DNA from: Candidatus Sulfotelmatobacter sp.
Lineage (GTDB): Bacteria; Acidobacteriota; Terriglobia; Terriglobales; Acidobacteriaceae
Length of the DNA stretch: 64,000 nucleotides
Direction: 5' to 3'
Assembly: GCA_036500765.1 (NCBI GenBank)
Contig: DASYBM010000016.1
Location: forward strand, 620,001-684,000
The position numbers and the translations under genes are program-made. Shown here piece after piece: positions 1-9,853 of the stretch (positions are counted from its first letter, which is position 1; every line of letters begins with the position of its first letter). The notes below the pieces were generated by a model. That model did not search any database. It had not been told where the DNA came from and saw only the letters and a program-made list of their open reading frames with translations.

Positions 1-1133
1 TGGCAACCATCTGCGGCGCGTCGATTGCGCTGATGGATGCGGGCGTTCCGTTGAAGGCTCCCGTGGCCGGAGTTGCAATGGGACTGGTGAAGGAAGGCGA
101 CGAGTACGCCATCCTGACCGACATAGCGGGCGCGGAAGATCATTACGGCGACATGGACTTCAAAGTTGCCGGGACCAGAGACGGCATCACGGCGCTACAA
201 ATGGATATTAAAGTTGCCGGCATCACGGCGCAGATCATGCGCGAGGCGCTGGCGCAGGCGCAGCGGGGAAGGATGCACATCCTCGGCAAGATGGAGGAAG
301 TGATCACGACGGGGCGCGAGAAGATTTCCGATTACGCGCCGCGCTTCTACACCGTGCAAATTCCGGTCGACAAGATTCGCGACCTGATCGGGCCGGGCGG
401 CAAGATGATTCGCTCGATCGTGGAGCAGACCGGCGTGAAGATCGACGTGGAGGATTCCGGGCTGGTGAAGGTGGCGTCGAGCGACCAGGAATCGGCGGCG
501 AAGGCGCTCCAGATTATCGGCGACATTACGGCGACGGCCGAGGTAGGAAAAACCTATCTCGGGAAGGTTACGCGGCTGGCCGACTTTGGCGCGTTCGTCG
601 AGATTCTGCCGGGCACCGACGGGTTGCTGCACATCAGCGAAGTGGCCGAGCATCGCATTGCCGATGTGCGCGACGAACTGAAAGAGGGCGATCAGGTTCT
701 GGTGAAGGTGCTGGCGGTGGAAGGCAACCGCATCCGGCTATCGCGCAAAGCGATTCTGAAAGAGCAGCGGGCGAAGATGGGCGGCGGCGAGGCTCCGCCC
801 GTTGATGCTGGGATGGCGCCCGCGCATGGTGGCGATAGTGACGAGCCGGCGCCGGCCATGACGGGTTCGCTGGTGATCGAGGGCGGCGGAGATTTTCCGG
901 ATGAGCCGAGCGACGAGCCGAATTTCAATCGCGATGGACCGCCGCACGTGAGTGCCGGCGGCGGCGATCGGCCTCCGCGCCGGGATGGCGGCGGAGATCG
1001 CGGACGCGGCGGGCGACCTGGCGGCGGAGGCGGACGCGGCCGGGGACGTGGCGGACGTCCGGGCGGCGGTGGTGGCGACCGCGGGCGGGGCGGGCGTCCG
1101 GGCGGCGGCGGTGGTGGCGGGGGACGGCACTAG
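1..1133 (+). CDS. pnp: Polyribonucleotide nucleotidyltransferase (PNPase), 3' part only
   Basis: 3'-to-5' phosphorolytic exoribonuclease that degrades mRNA and forms the degradosome core. The frame is open from base 3, so the N-terminal RNase PH domain lies upstream of the window. Visible in order: the end of the second RNase PH domain, a KH domain with the IGPGGK loop at about codons 128-133, an S1 RNA-binding domain (codons ~180-250, containing [12 protein letters not shown]), then a linker and a glycine/arginine-rich tail of about 60 residues with RGG-type repeats. The tail is not part of the standard enzyme; it probably adds RNA affinity, which is inference. A strong intrinsic terminator follows at 1184. 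Family assignment is secure. Confidence 0.95.
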   Translation, partial: ATICGASIALMDAGVPLKAPVAGVAMGLVKEGDEYAILTDIAGAEDHYGDMDFKVAGTRDGITALQMDIKVAGITAQIMREALAQAQRGRMHILGKMEEVITTGREKISDYAPRFYTVQIPVDKIRDLIGPGGKMIRSIVEQTGVKIDVEDSGLVKVASSDQESAAKALQIIGDITATAEVGKTYLGKVTRLADFGAFVEILPGTDGLLHISEVAEHRIADVRDELKEGDQVLVKVLAVEGNRIRLSRKAILKEQRAKMGGGEAPPVDAGMAPAHGGDSDEPAPAMTGSLVIEGGGDFPDEPSDEPNFNRDGPPHVSAGGGDRPPRRDGGGDRGRGGRPGGGGGRGRGRGGRPGGGGGDRGRGGRPGGGGGGGGRH

Positions 1134-1183
1134 AACCCTGGGCCACGGATCTTCACAGATTTTCACGGATCAAAACTAACAAG

Positions 1184-1211
1184 GGCTGCGGCGAATGCTG
1201 CGGCCTTTTTT
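1184..1211 (+). terminator. Intrinsic terminator of pnp
   Basis: A 9-bp GC-rich stem (GGCTGCGGC with GCTGCGGCC, including G-U pairs), a GAAT loop and a run of six T. It lies 50 bp after the pnp stop codon and is a textbook rho-independent terminator. Confidence 0.85.
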
Positions 1212-1233
1212 CTTTCCCTGAACCGAACCCCTC

Positions 1234-1264
1234 AGCCACAGAGGGCACAGAGGCACACCGAGGA
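1234..1264. repeat. Intergenic CCACAGAGGGCACAGAGG-type repeat
   Basis: The 417-bp gap between pnp and the next gene holds the terminator above and this short element, which shares its CCACAGAGGGCAC core with the repeat at 12753. Nothing else was recognised in the gap (1212-1550). Confidence 0.4.
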
Positions 1265-1550
1265 ATTCAGGGTCACGACTTTGGAATAGTTTTCGTGACA
1301 GCGAGCAAGAAGTCGGCGGGAGGTCGCGGTGGCAACACGGAATTGCGGAGTTTGATGCTACAGCGCCTGGTGTAGGCGGCGAACAAATATCACCGAGATT
1401 TATTTCCGGGAATCTTCATGGGCATAGCTAAATGCTGCTTTTGCAATAGGTATGCGCGGAGTGCCTGAATGTAGTGAGGAGCTTCTGGTTTTCGTGGCAG
1501 TCGGTTTGCTACTTCTCCAAAAGAGCCGAATGGCTCCTGGAGGATTTTTT

Positions 1551-2054
1551 GTGAAAACACGGATTCAGTCACTTTCATTTCTCGCCACCCTGGCAGTCGT
1601 CCTCGGTATGATCTCCTGGGGCAGCATGCTAAATGCGCAATCGACTCCATCGAGTTCCAGCCCGGCCGATCAGGCTCAGCCGGCGCCGACGCCAGATACT
1701 CCGCCTACACAACAGCCTGCTCCGACACCAGCGCCTGATGCTACGACTCCTTCGCAGGAAGCGCCTTCCGCGGCTCCTTCGCAGACTCCTTCGCAAACTC
1801 CGGATCAGACGCAGACGCCGGACTCGAAGCCGGACACTTCGGCCACCCCGAATGCGACCGATACGCCGAGCGCAGCCGGCACGCAGACGTTCTCCGGTAC
1901 GGTTGAGAAGTCTGGCGACAAGTATGTGCTGAAGACCGATTCGGGCAAGACCTATGACATCGATCATCAGGACGATGTGAAGAAGTTTGACGGCAAGCGC
2001 GTCCGAGTACAGGGCAAGCTGGATGCCAGCGGCACAATGATTCAGGTGAAGTAG
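1551..2054 (+). CDS. Secreted Pro/Thr/Gln-rich protein with C-terminal DUF5818-like domain
   Basis: About 167 aa. The GTG start at 1551 is chosen because it follows a GGAGGA ribosome site and begins a clean signal peptide (MKTRIQSLSF, hydrophobic core, cleavage near NAQ). A low-complexity Pro/Thr/Ser/Gln linker of about 85 residues follows. The C-terminal ~55 residues form a compact beta-rich module (TFSGTVEKSGDKYVLKTDSG to the end) like the DUF5818 domain common in Acidobacteriota secreted proteins. Such domains resemble OB-fold modules, but the function is unknown. It stands alone and ends before a stem-loop at 2077. Confidence 0.75.
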   Translation: MKTRIQSLSFLATLAVVLGMISWGSMLNAQSTPSSSSPADQAQPAPTPDTPPTQQPAPTPAPDATTPSQEAPSAAPSQTPSQTPDQTQTPDSKPDTSATPNATDTPSAAGTQTFSGTVEKSGDKYVLKTDSGKTYDIDHQDDVKKFDGKRVRVQGKLDASGTMIQVK

Positions 2055-2076
2055 GGTTACGATTTTCGGAAAAAAG

Positions 2077-2125
2077 AGGCGCCGAGGACACCGGGCAAAC
2101 CGCTCCGTGATCTTCGGCGCCTTTT
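2077..2125 (+). terminator. Stem-loop terminator after the DUF5818-like gene
   Basis: Arms AGGCGCCGAGGA (2077-2088) and TCTTCGGCGCCT (2111-2122) pair over 12 positions with one G-U pair. A short T run follows. The loop is 22 nt. Confidence 0.65.
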
Positions 2126-2219
2126 GTTTGTGGCGGGGAGTATCTGCCAACCTTGGAGAACGGCGAGACATCTAACGCTGGCCCGATTTCGTTCTCATTA
2201 TCGTTCTCAAGGAGTTGTC

Positions 2220-3503
2220 ATGCGCCGAGGCCGGTGGCGAATTTTTACCTTTGCACTCACTTTAGCAATCATGTTTGGAATGAGCAGCGTGGGGAATGCC
2301 GCCGCTTTCAAGGTGCTCTACACATTCGGCACATCCGGGAGTTCCGACGCGGCGCTGCCGGAGGGTCCAATGATCATGGACGCCGCCGGAAATCTTTACG
2401 GGACCACCGTCGGCGGGGGACTCTATGGTGGCGGAACGGTCTTTGAGCTGGTGAAGAATTCGACTGGAAGCTGGACGGAGAAGATTCTCTACAACTTCAA
2501 AGACGGCGCGGATGGCGGGTTGCCGCTGGGAACGATCGTGTTCGATGCGGAAGGAAATCTGTATGGGGCTGCGTCGCAGGGAGGACTGGTCGATCAGAAC
2601 TGCACGATCGGTTGCGGAGTGGTGTTTGAGCTGACGCCGTCCTCGGGCGAGTGGACCGAGACTGTGCTGTACACATTTACCGGAATACCGGATGGAGGAA
2701 TGCCGAGCGGCGTAGTGATGGACGCTGCGGGAAATCTGTATGGTACGACCACGATCGGGGGCGTGGCCAATGCTTGTTCCCTGGGCTGCGGCACGGTGTT
2801 CAAATTGATCAAGGCCGACGCTTGGAAGAAAGAAATCCTTCACACATTTTTCAATTATCCGGTTGACGGGGCTTACCCGATTGGGGGAGTGGTATTTGAC
2901 GCCAAGGGCAACCTTTACGGCACGACCGACGTCGGCGGGTTGTCCGGAGGTTTTGAAGCCGACGGCACAGTCTTTGAGTTATCGCCAGGCGCTTATGGAA
3001 CGTGGACGGAGAGTATTCTCCATACTTTCTGCTACAGATCGGTTTTTTGCGGCGACGGAAATGGACCAGAAGCGGGAGTGACTTTGGCGAACGGGAAGAT
3101 TTTCGGCACCACGAATAACGGCGGCCCGAGCGCCGAAGGGACGGTGTTTCAGCTAATACCGGAGAACAAAGGGTGGTCAGTCAGTTACTTCGATTTCGAC
3201 GACCTCGACGGACTGGGCCCAATGGCTCCGCTCTTGTTTCTGAACCAAAAATTCTATGGGGTTACGTCGCAAGGGGGGATTTCGAATGGAGCTTGTGCGT
3301 TGATAAATGGCAACGGAGTGATTTTCGAGGTTGCGCAGCGAGCACAACGCATGAAAGAGAATGTGATCTATGAGTTCACGGGCGGAAATGACGGCTGCGG
3401 TCCGAGTGCCGGATTGGTGGCGGATGCGGCCGGGAATTTGTACGGCACGTCGTTTCAGGGCGGCCCGGCGAACGGCGGCGCGGTGTTTGAAGTGACGCCG
3501 TGA
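2220..3503 (+). CDS. Secreted GloVer-repeat (TIGR03803) protein
   Basis: 427 aa. The ATG at 2220 is preferred over an upstream in-frame ATG at 2124 because it has an AGGAG site 6 bases upstream and starts a signal peptide (MRRGRWRIFTFALTLAIMF, cleavage near NAAA). The mature part consists of tandem ~50-60 residue units with the signature L.YTF, DG..P.G, D..GNLYGTT..GG, GTVFEL. This is the Gloeo_Verruco repeat expected to form a beta-propeller-like extracellular protein. No catalytic residues are evident and the function is unknown. A second family member lies at 48711. Confidence 0.85.
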   Translation: MRRGRWRIFTFALTLAIMFGMSSVGNAAAFKVLYTFGTSGSSDAALPEGPMIMDAAGNLYGTTVGGGLYGGGTVFELVKNSTGSWTEKILYNFKDGADGGLPLGTIVFDAEGNLYGAASQGGLVDQNCTIGCGVVFELTPSSGEWTETVLYTFTGIPDGGMPSGVVMDAAGNLYGTTTIGGVANACSLGCGTVFKLIKADAWKKEILHTFFNYPVDGAYPIGGVVFDAKGNLYGTTDVGGLSGGFEADGTVFELSPGAYGTWTESILHTFCYRSVFCGDGNGPEAGVTLANGKIFGTTNNGGPSAEGTVFQLIPENKGWSVSYFDFDDLDGLGPMAPLLFLNQKFYGVTSQGGISNGACALINGNGVIFEVAQRAQRMKENVIYEFTGGNDGCGPSAGLVADAAGNLYGTSFQGGPANGGAVFEVTP

Positions 3504-3713
3504 AGAAAAGCATCGCCTCACGGGGATAGTGTGAGTGGGGGGAAATTGTTTCGGTGGACTGCAAGATTTTCGTGCGGAGGAAACGTTGGATAGGACCGCA
3601 GAATCCGGCGAGACAGGATTGGTAATCACGTAGCCCCGGACGCATTCGTCCGGGAGGAGCTAGGCCAGAGCCATCGAAAATCGGGATGCGCGCTGCCGGC
3701 CTCGACGGTGATT

Positions 3714-4157
3714 TTATTTTCTGTTTGAGGGCCAGAGCTTTTCGTGGCGCTTGTCGGCGTTGCCCAGAATCTCAGCATCGATTCCAGTGTGTTTCTTGAG
3801 CGCATCCAGGATGTGCAGATAGTCGTGCTTGTCCATGAGCACGAGGGCGACTTTCGGGGCGTCCTGGTCGTGGTAGTCGATCTTGAGCCAATGGTTCTTG
3901 GCCTCGGTCAGACCGATTGTGAGTTCGGTAGTGTATTCATAGGAAACTTTGTCGATCTGCCCGTACGGAATGTTCACCGCGGGACCCTTCCTGGGATGTA
4001 CTTCGACCGCCTTGTCGCCGTCGCTGAAGATCAGGACGGCTTTGACGTGCTGCCCTTTCAGGTTCGGCACCCGAACATGGCGAAACGATGCGTCGTCGGC
4101 AAAGCCCAGGGTAGCGATTGCAAAGATTAGAAGAGAGACAAGGACAACTCGTTTCAC
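3714..4157 (-). CDS. Secreted protein of unknown function
   Basis: 147 aa from a GTG start at 4157 (MKRVVLVSLLIFAIATLGFA, signal peptide). Longer in-frame starts up to 4208 exist but would bury the signal peptide. The mature protein has alternating charged and hydrophobic segments, including HVRVPNLKGQHVKAVLIFSD and a C-terminal helix (YLHILDALKKHTGIDAEI). I do not recognise the family. It is monocistronic and divergent from recO. Confidence 0.6.
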   Translation of the reverse strand: MKRVVLVSLLIFAIATLGFADDASFRHVRVPNLKGQHVKAVLIFSDGDKAVEVHPRKGPAVNIPYGQIDKVSYEYTTELTIGLTEAKNHWLKIDYHDQDAPKVALVLMDKHDYLHILDALKKHTGIDAEILGNADKRHEKLWPSNRK

Positions 4158-4263
4158 GATACAGAAAGTATATCGTGCCGCTAATCTCAGCCAGCCTGCC
4201 GCAGCCAAGTCGAATGGGGTGCCTTATTTTCTCGCGCCTTTTGCGAGAAGTGGGGCTTTTGGC

Positions 4264-4292
4264 GGATGGCTGATAGCTGACGGCTGAAAGCT
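4264..4292. repeat. Short GCTGA-rich intergenic repeat
   Basis: Contains overlapping copies of GGCTGATAGCTGACGGCTGAAAGCT just before recO. A related string (GGCTGACGGCTGAGG) occurs at about 6350 before glyQ. Such GCTGA/AGCCGTC strings recur between genes in Acidobacteriota; the role is unknown. Confidence 0.35.
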
Positions 4293-4323
4293 CCTTCCAC
4301 TAAAATCAAGCCGTCCCCGTCCC

Positions 4324-5067
4324 ATGGCCTTGCGAGAGTCAGAAGCGATTGTGCTGCGCAGCTATCCGCTGCGCGAGGCCGATCTGCTGGTTACGCTGTT
4401 CACGCGCGTGGAGGGCAAAGTTCGTGGTGTGGCGCGGTCGGCCAAGAAATCCAAACGGCGCTTCGGCGGAGCCCTCGAACCGCTGACGTATGTGCGTGCG
4501 TTTTACGATGTCCGCGAGCGCCAGGAATTGGCGCGCCTCGATTCCTGCGAAGTTCTCGAATCTCCCATGGCGTCGGAGGTCAGCTACGCGCGGGCCGTCG
4601 CCCTGGGCCACATTGCCGAATTGCTGGACGAACTTCTCCCCGACCATGAGGCCAACGATGCGATCTTTCGTCTCACACTTTCCGTGTTGCACGTTCTGAA
4701 CGGGCCCGAAATCTGGATGCCCATCACGTACTTCGATTTGTGGTTGACGCGACTGGTCGGCTTTCTTCCGGAGTTGACGGAGTGCACGGTTTGCGGCCGC
4801 AGCCTGAACGGCAGCCGCGCCTATTATCACGCGCTGGCCGACGGCCTGATGTGTCCTGACGACAAACGCCTGGCCTCGTCCGAAATCTCCAGCGACTCGC
4901 GCACGCTGGCGGCGCAGATGTTTCGCGCCCCAGTAGAGAATGTTTCAGCGACGCCGTGGCCGAAGTCGCAAGCCGCCGACCTGCGGAAATTTCTGATTCA
5001 AATCCTGCAGCGCCATTTGGAAAAAAAACTAGTCACGGCGGGGATGCTGGAGAAAGGCGGATTTTAG
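4324..5067 (+). CDS. recO: DNA repair protein RecO
   Basis: 247 aa, the usual RecO length. It loads RecA onto SSB-coated single-stranded DNA in the RecFOR pathway and anneals complementary strands. The N-terminal OB fold is visible from the start (ALRESEAIVLRSYPLREADL, then VTLFTR..GK..GVARSAKKSKRRFGG). The C-terminal helical domain carries a zinc-type cysteine set (ECTVCGRSL and MCPDDKR). It ends with the GGF tail. Transcribed alone, convergent with the cytochrome gene. Confidence 0.93.
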   Translation: MALRESEAIVLRSYPLREADLLVTLFTRVEGKVRGVARSAKKSKRRFGGALEPLTYVRAFYDVRERQELARLDSCEVLESPMASEVSYARAVALGHIAELLDELLPDHEANDAIFRLTLSVLHVLNGPEIWMPITYFDLWLTRLVGFLPELTECTVCGRSLNGSRAYYHALADGLMCPDDKRLASSEISSDSRTLAAQMFRAPVENVSATPWPKSQAADLRKFLIQILQRHLEKKLVTAGMLEKGGF

Positions 5068-5139
5068 CGGCTTGCACATCCGGCCTTCTCGTTGCAGGGC
5101 CGGTTCGCCTTGGGGGGGTGACTACTTGGTTCGCGGCCC

Positions 5140-6192
5140 TCAATTCTTGTCGCCAAACCCGTGCTTGCTCTTACAGACCTTGCAGTAACGCGCTTCTTCG
5201 GTATTGTCCACGCGGTGGCACACAGGTTTCAGAGTTCTGAGGTAAGCGAAGATGGACTTCAAGTCGTCGTCAGTCAAATTGCGAAAAAATCCCCAGGGCA
5301 TAATATTCGACAACGGACGCGCCTGCACCGATCCAGTGCGAATGGTTGTGATGAACATCTTTTCGTCGAAATATCCTATGCCCGAGGGATCGGGCGTCAA
5401 GTTGAGCGAAGCCACGGAAACCATCTTGACCGGATCTGGCCCCCAGGGCCCGGTGAGTACCTGGCCACCGGCGAGGTCCATCCCAGGAATCGGATTGCCC
5501 TGCTCGTCCGTGGGCGTATGGCAAGCGGCGCAATGCCCTGCATTCACCAGATATTTCCCGTACGCAACCCGGTCCGACTTATCCGGCTGCGGCACCGACG
5601 ACGCCTGTGGCAGCGGCTGAAAAGTTTTCCGAATGTCGTCGGTGAGGACGATCTTCGGCCGCTCGATGTGCACTGGGGCTACCGAGCGCACGTAGACGAT
5701 CGCCGACGCTAAGTCCTCGTCGGAGAGGTTGCGGAAAAACGCGTAGGGCATCAGGGGGGAAAGAGTTCGCCCATCATGACCAATGCCGCGGCGCAGCGCG
5801 CGCACAAAATCCGCGTCCTTCCATTTCCCCGCGCCGTAATCCGGATCGGGAGAGATGTTCGGCGCCACTACGCGATTCGGCTCCGGCAGATCCATTTCAG
5901 CGTTGGGAAAGACGAAGCCGCCGCCGGTCTTGCCCCGCACCGGCACCGCCGGGCGCTTGGTGAAATCGATCTCGGAGTGGCATCCCCAACACTGCAGCAG
6001 GCCTTCGACCAAGTACTTGCCGCGCGCCAGTCGCTCCGGCGTGCGCGGGATCGTGTTCATTTCCAGAATCGATGCCGTAGGCTTGGCGGCAGCAACGACC
6101 GACGCTTTTTGGTTGGTGTTACAGAGACAGATAAGGAAAAGCACAACCACAGCCGCAGGAATCCGCAGGGATATCCTGTTCCGCTCGCTCAT
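5140..6192 (-). CDS. Diheme cytochrome c, exported
   Basis: 350 aa with an N-terminal signal/anchor (hydrophobic AAVVVLFLICLC, residues ~13-24). Two class I cytochrome c domains follow, with heme motifs CWGCH (residues 68-72) and CAACH (221-225). Each domain is followed by a candidate axial Met in LSPLMPYAFFRNLSDEDL and LSNIMPWGFFRNLTDDDL, showing an internal duplication. The C-terminus has an extra C..C pair (YCKVCKSKHG) without the heme His. It probably carries electrons in the periplasm, like the cytochrome subunits of dehydrogenases, but no dehydrogenase gene is adjacent, so its partner is unknown. Confidence 0.85.
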   Translation of the reverse strand: MSERNRISLRIPAAVVVLFLICLCNTNQKASVVAAAKPTASILEMNTIPRTPERLARGKYLVEGLLQCWGCHSEIDFTKRPAVPVRGKTGGGFVFPNAEMDLPEPNRVVAPNISPDPDYGAGKWKDADFVRALRRGIGHDGRTLSPLMPYAFFRNLSDEDLASAIVYVRSVAPVHIERPKIVLTDDIRKTFQPLPQASSVPQPDKSDRVAYGKYLVNAGHCAACHTPTDEQGNPIPGMDLAGGQVLTGPWGPDPVKMVSVASLNLTPDPSGIGYFDEKMFITTIRTGSVQARPLSNIMPWGFFRNLTDDDLKSIFAYLRTLKPVCHRVDNTEEARYCKVCKSKHGFGDKN

Positions 6193-6425
6193 GCACGCCC
6201 CCAGTGGCTAGGTTGAATGCGAGGTTCAATAGCGAATCAATTATTTTCGCCGCGCAAGTATACAGCAGAGAACTGCCGGCGCAATAAAATCTTGTTCGCC
6301 CGTTTCAATCTGGCCAGTTTCAAGTTGAGCACGTCTCTCGCCCCTCAAGGCTGACGGCTGAGGTCTGCATCCATTACAATCGTGGATTAACCTGCTGCGC
6401 TCCCAACGGCACTGTAAGGCAGCCT

Positions 6426-6495
6426 CTAGCTCCTGGCCACTAGCTCCTGCGAAGGCAGCCGTAAGTTTTGCTAGAAGCTAGGAGCCAGCAGCTAG
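6426..6495. repeat. Nested inverted repeat upstream of glyQ
   Basis: Arms CTAGCTCCTGGC (6426-6437) and GCCAGCAGCTAG (6484-6495) pair at 11 of 12 positions. Further inner CTAGCTCC/GGAGCTAG-type strings lie between them. The 315-bp gap 6193-6507 holds this element, a GGCTGACGGCTGAGG string and no gene. It could be a leader structure for glyQ or a REP-like intergenic repeat; repeated CTAGC/AGCTAG strings favour the latter. Confidence 0.45.
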
Positions 6496-6507
6496 AAGCA
6501 TTCATTC

Positions 6508-7551
6508 ATGACTCCAGCCACTTCCAACCCGCTTACGTTTCAGGAACTCATCCTGCGCCTGCAGGCATTTTGGGCGGAGCGCGGATGCGTGTTGCAGCAG
6601 CCTTATGACGTGGAAGTGGGCGCAGGGACCATGGCTCCGGAGACTTTTCTCCGCGTGCTGGGGCCGAAGCCTTACAAGGTTGCGTACGTGCAGCCATCGC
6701 GGCGCCCAGCGGACGGGCGCTACGGCGAGAATCCCAACCGGCTATTCAAGCACATGCAGTTGCAGGTAATTCTGAAGCCGCCGCCGGAGAACGTGCAGGA
6801 GTTATATCTGGAGTCTCTGGGTGCGATTGGCATCGATCTGCGCCAGCATGACATCAAGTTCGAAGAAGACAACTGGGAAGCGCCGACGCTCAGCGCGTGG
6901 GGCGTGGGTTGGCAGGTCATGCTCGACGGGCTGGAGATCACGCAGTTTACTTATTTTCAGCAATGCGGCGGTGTGGATCTGTTTCCGATTTCTGCGGAGC
7001 TAACGTACGGCCTCGAGCGCATCGGCGCGTTCTTGCAGGATGTGGACTCGATCTACGACATCGTGTGGGCGCGCGAGCCGGATACTGGCGCGGTGGTGAA
7101 ATACGGCGACGTGCGGCTGGCGGAGGAGCAACAGTTCTCCGTCTACAACTTCGAGTTGGCCGATGTGGCGAAGGCGTGGCAACACTTCGATTTGTGTGAG
7201 GCGGAGTGCAAGGAGCTGATCCAAGAGTATGCAGCATTGGCAGGAAACAAGGCGAGCGGGGACGGGGTCCTGTGCAACAAACAAAGATTTCCGCTGCTGG
7301 GGGCCTACGATCTGTGTTTGAAGTGCTCGCACCTGTTCAACATTCTCGATGCGCGTGGTGCGATTTCGGTAACCGAGCGCGTCGGTGTGATCGCGCGTGT
7401 GCGAGCGTTGGCGGTCGGGATCGCGAAGGCCTGGGTGGATCAGCAGAAGAGCGAAGCGGCTGCTGCGTCGGAAAAATCCGACGAGCCCGAACCTGTGCGT
7501 GAGAAAAAACCGAAGGCGAAGAAAGAAGCGCTGTCGCCGGTTGTTAGTTAG
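6508..7551 (+). CDS. glyQ: Glycyl-tRNA synthetase alpha subunit
   Basis: Catalytic subunit of the alpha2beta2 glycyl-tRNA synthetase; activates glycine with ATP. The class II core starts at once ([20 protein letters not shown], then [13 protein letters not shown] and [17 protein letters not shown]). At 347 aa it is longer than the usual ~300 because of a charged tail of about 45 residues rich in Lys, Glu and Ala (for example [20 protein letters not shown]) after the conserved end. It is followed after 55 bp by glyS, so the two subunits are co-transcribed. Confidence 0.95.
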   Translation: MTPATSNPLTFQELILRLQAFWAERGCVLQQPYDVEVGAGTMAPETFLRVLGPKPYKVAYVQPSRRPADGRYGENPNRLFKHMQLQVILKPPPENVQELYLESLGAIGIDLRQHDIKFEEDNWEAPTLSAWGVGWQVMLDGLEITQFTYFQQCGGVDLFPISAELTYGLERIGAFLQDVDSIYDIVWAREPDTGAVVKYGDVRLAEEQQFSVYNFELADVAKAWQHFDLCEAECKELIQEYAALAGNKASGDGVLCNKQRFPLLGAYDLCLKCSHLFNILDARGAISVTERVGVIARVRALAVGIAKAWVDQQKSEAAAASEKSDEPEPVREKKPKAKKEALSPVVS

Positions 7552-7606
7552 CTCAACCGACTGTCATCCTCATCATTTTCGGGTTGAAATAGAAATCAGT
7601 TCTTTC

Positions 7607-9751
7607 ATGCCAGACTTTCTATTAGAAATCGGGTGCGAAGAGATTCCGGCGCGGATGATTGCGGCGGCGTCGGAGGAGTTGCGGTCACGCGTGGCTGCGT
7701 TGTTAACTCGGGAGCGACTGGCGGGAGGCGAGGTCATACATTTCGATTCGCCGCGCCGGCTGGCGGTGTTGGCGGGCGGCATCGCCGCATCGCAGGCCGA
7801 CGTGGTCGAGCAAGTTACGGGGCCGTCGGTCAGCGTCGCATATAAAGAGGGGCAGCCGACGGCCGCGGCTCATGCGTTCGCCAAAAAATCCGGCGTCGAG
7901 GTAACGCAGCTCGAACGAGTGATCACGCCGAAGGGCGAATACATCGCGGCGAGAGTCACAAAAAAAGGGCGTAGCGCGGCGGAGATTCTTGCCGAGGGCC
8001 TGCCCAAAGAACTCTCCACCATCTACTGGCCGAAGAATATGTATTGGCAGAAGTCGAACGAACGCTTTGTTCGTCCGGTGCGCTGGTTGGTGGCAATGCT
8101 GGATGAAGAAACGATTCCGATAGAGTTCGACGGGATTCGCGCTGGGAAGAACTCGCGCGGACATCGCATTCTGAAACCTGGCGAAGTGACGATCCCGCGC
8201 GCAGGGCCGGCCTATTTTGATTTGCTGCGAGGGGCAAAGGTGCTGGGACGTGACGAGCGCGAGCATCAGATTCGTAAGGCGCTTGATGCTGCGACGCGCG
8301 CCATTCCCGGCGCGCGCTGGCGCGAAGATAAGGCATTGCTCGATACCGTAGTGAATCTCACGGAATTTCCGTCGGCGATTCTGGGAAGTTTCGATCCCCA
8401 GTTTCTGGAATTGCCGGAAGAAGTTCTGGTCACGGTGATGCGCGACCACCAGAAATATTTTGCGGTGGAAGATGCGGAGGGAAAACTGGCTCCGCATTTC
8501 CTGGCCGTGCTGAATACTGACAGCGATTCGCAAGGACTTATCCGCCACGGCAACGAACGCGTGCTGCGAGCGCGCTTCAATGACGCGCGATTTTTCTGGC
8601 AGACCGATCAGAAGAAATCTCTACTTGAACGACTCGACCTGCTGAAACACGTTACCTTTCAAAAAGACCTGGGGAGTTACTTCGACAAGACGCAGCGCGT
8701 GCAGCGACTGTGCAGTTGGTTGAGCGAAATTCTTAAACATGCGGGCATCACGGTGCGCCCGGGCGTGATTCACAAGGCGGCATGCCTTTCGAAGGCGGAT
8801 CTGACTACCGAACTGGTAAAAGAATTTACCGAGTTGCAGGGCGTTGTGGGCGGGCTCTATGCGCGGGTGCAGCAACTGGACGATAGTTTGCCGGAAGCGA
8901 CGCGGATGGCGATCGCGGATGCGATTTACGACCACTACAAGCCGGAGTCGACGGACGACGAGGTGCCGCGATCGCTCGAAGGCGCCGTGCTGTCGATCGG
9001 CGACAAGGCCGATACGATTGCCGGAATGTTTGCGCTGGGGTTGGTGCCGAGCGGATCGAAGGATCCGTTTGCACTACGGCGGCAGGCCAATGGGATCGTG
9101 AAAGTTCTCGCGGAAAAGAAATTGCCGTTGCGGCTGGGCGAACTGATGCGCGATGCGCGCGCGGGATATCAGCGGTCGGAGGCGGAGAAGAAGTTTGTTG
9201 CGGAGGAAAAGTATTCCGAGTCGATTGCGAGCTTCTTCCGCGAGCGGCTGGAGTTTTATCTGCGCGATGTATGCGGGTATGCCTACGATGTGGTGAAAGC
9301 CGTGCTGGCGGCGGATTGGGAAGACGTCGTGGACGCGGTGCGGCGGGCTGAGGCGGTGAAGCAGGTATTGCATATGCCGGAGTTTCAGGCGATTGGCGCA
9401 GCGTGCAAGCGCATACGGAATATTCTTAGGCAGTCGGAAGAGAAGGGAATTGCGCCGGCGGCAAGATTTCAAGCTCTGCCGGGTTCGGCCGAAGAAGAGA
9501 AGAGCTTAATCGCGTATCTGGAACGGACAGGCGTTCGCGTGGAAGAGCACCGGCGCAAGAAGGAGTATCTAGACGCGCTGCGGTTGCTGTCGACCGCACG
9601 GGAACCGGTGGACGCGTTCTTCGACAAAGTGATGGTGATGGTCGATGACGAACGAGTGCGGGCGAACCGATTGGCTTTGTTGCAGACATTGTTGAAGGAG
9701 TTTTCGACGATCGCGGATTTTTCCGAGATCGTGACGGAAGGGAAGGCGTAA
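7607..9751 (+). CDS. glyS: Glycyl-tRNA synthetase beta subunit
   Basis: 714 aa from the ATG at 7607, which begins the family N-terminus (MPDFLLEIGCEEIPARM). The frame is open back to 7397, but that extension overlaps glyQ and has no family sequence. The beta subunit binds tRNA-Gly; an HD-like region and a C-terminal DALR/anticodon-binding domain are expected. Conserved strings include VMRDHQKYF, the region around residue 420 with PGVIHKAACLSKADLTTE, and SKDPFALRRQANG. Second gene of the glyQS pair. Confidence 0.95.
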   Translation: MPDFLLEIGCEEIPARMIAAASEELRSRVAALLTRERLAGGEVIHFDSPRRLAVLAGGIAASQADVVEQVTGPSVSVAYKEGQPTAAAHAFAKKSGVEVTQLERVITPKGEYIAARVTKKGRSAAEILAEGLPKELSTIYWPKNMYWQKSNERFVRPVRWLVAMLDEETIPIEFDGIRAGKNSRGHRILKPGEVTIPRAGPAYFDLLRGAKVLGRDEREHQIRKALDAATRAIPGARWREDKALLDTVVNLTEFPSAILGSFDPQFLELPEEVLVTVMRDHQKYFAVEDAEGKLAPHFLAVLNTDSDSQGLIRHGNERVLRARFNDARFFWQTDQKKSLLERLDLLKHVTFQKDLGSYFDKTQRVQRLCSWLSEILKHAGITVRPGVIHKAACLSKADLTTELVKEFTELQGVVGGLYARVQQLDDSLPEATRMAIADAIYDHYKPESTDDEVPRSLEGAVLSIGDKADTIAGMFALGLVPSGSKDPFALRRQANGIVKVLAEKKLPLRLGELMRDARAGYQRSEAEKKFVAEEKYSESIASFFRERLEFYLRDVCGYAYDVVKAVLAADWEDVVDAVRRAEAVKQVLHMPEFQAIGAACKRIRNILRQSEEKGIAPAARFQALPGSAEEEKSLIAYLERTGVRVEEHRRKKEYLDALRLLSTAREPVDAFFDKVMVMVDDERVRANRLALLQTLLKEFSTIADFSEIVTEGKA

Positions 9752-9853
9752 TGCGCTGAACGCAATCGTCCGCGATATCCGCGGGACGGATCTTGGCAGA
9801 AATTCCTCGTGGGGCCTCTGGTAGCGCATAGGTACATGGGGTCCTTCGACTGC

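Noticed and set aside
738..1179. Long overlapping frames on both strands over the end of pnp
   Set aside because: They are shadows of the GC-rich RGG-repeat tail. Their Ala/Arg/Pro-rich translations lack any family sequence.
6193..6507. T-box-like leader for glyQS
   Set aside because: There is a nested inverted repeat, but no T-box bulge (TGGNACC) or antiterminator/terminator pair with a T run. The CTAGC-rich strings look like an intergenic repeat.
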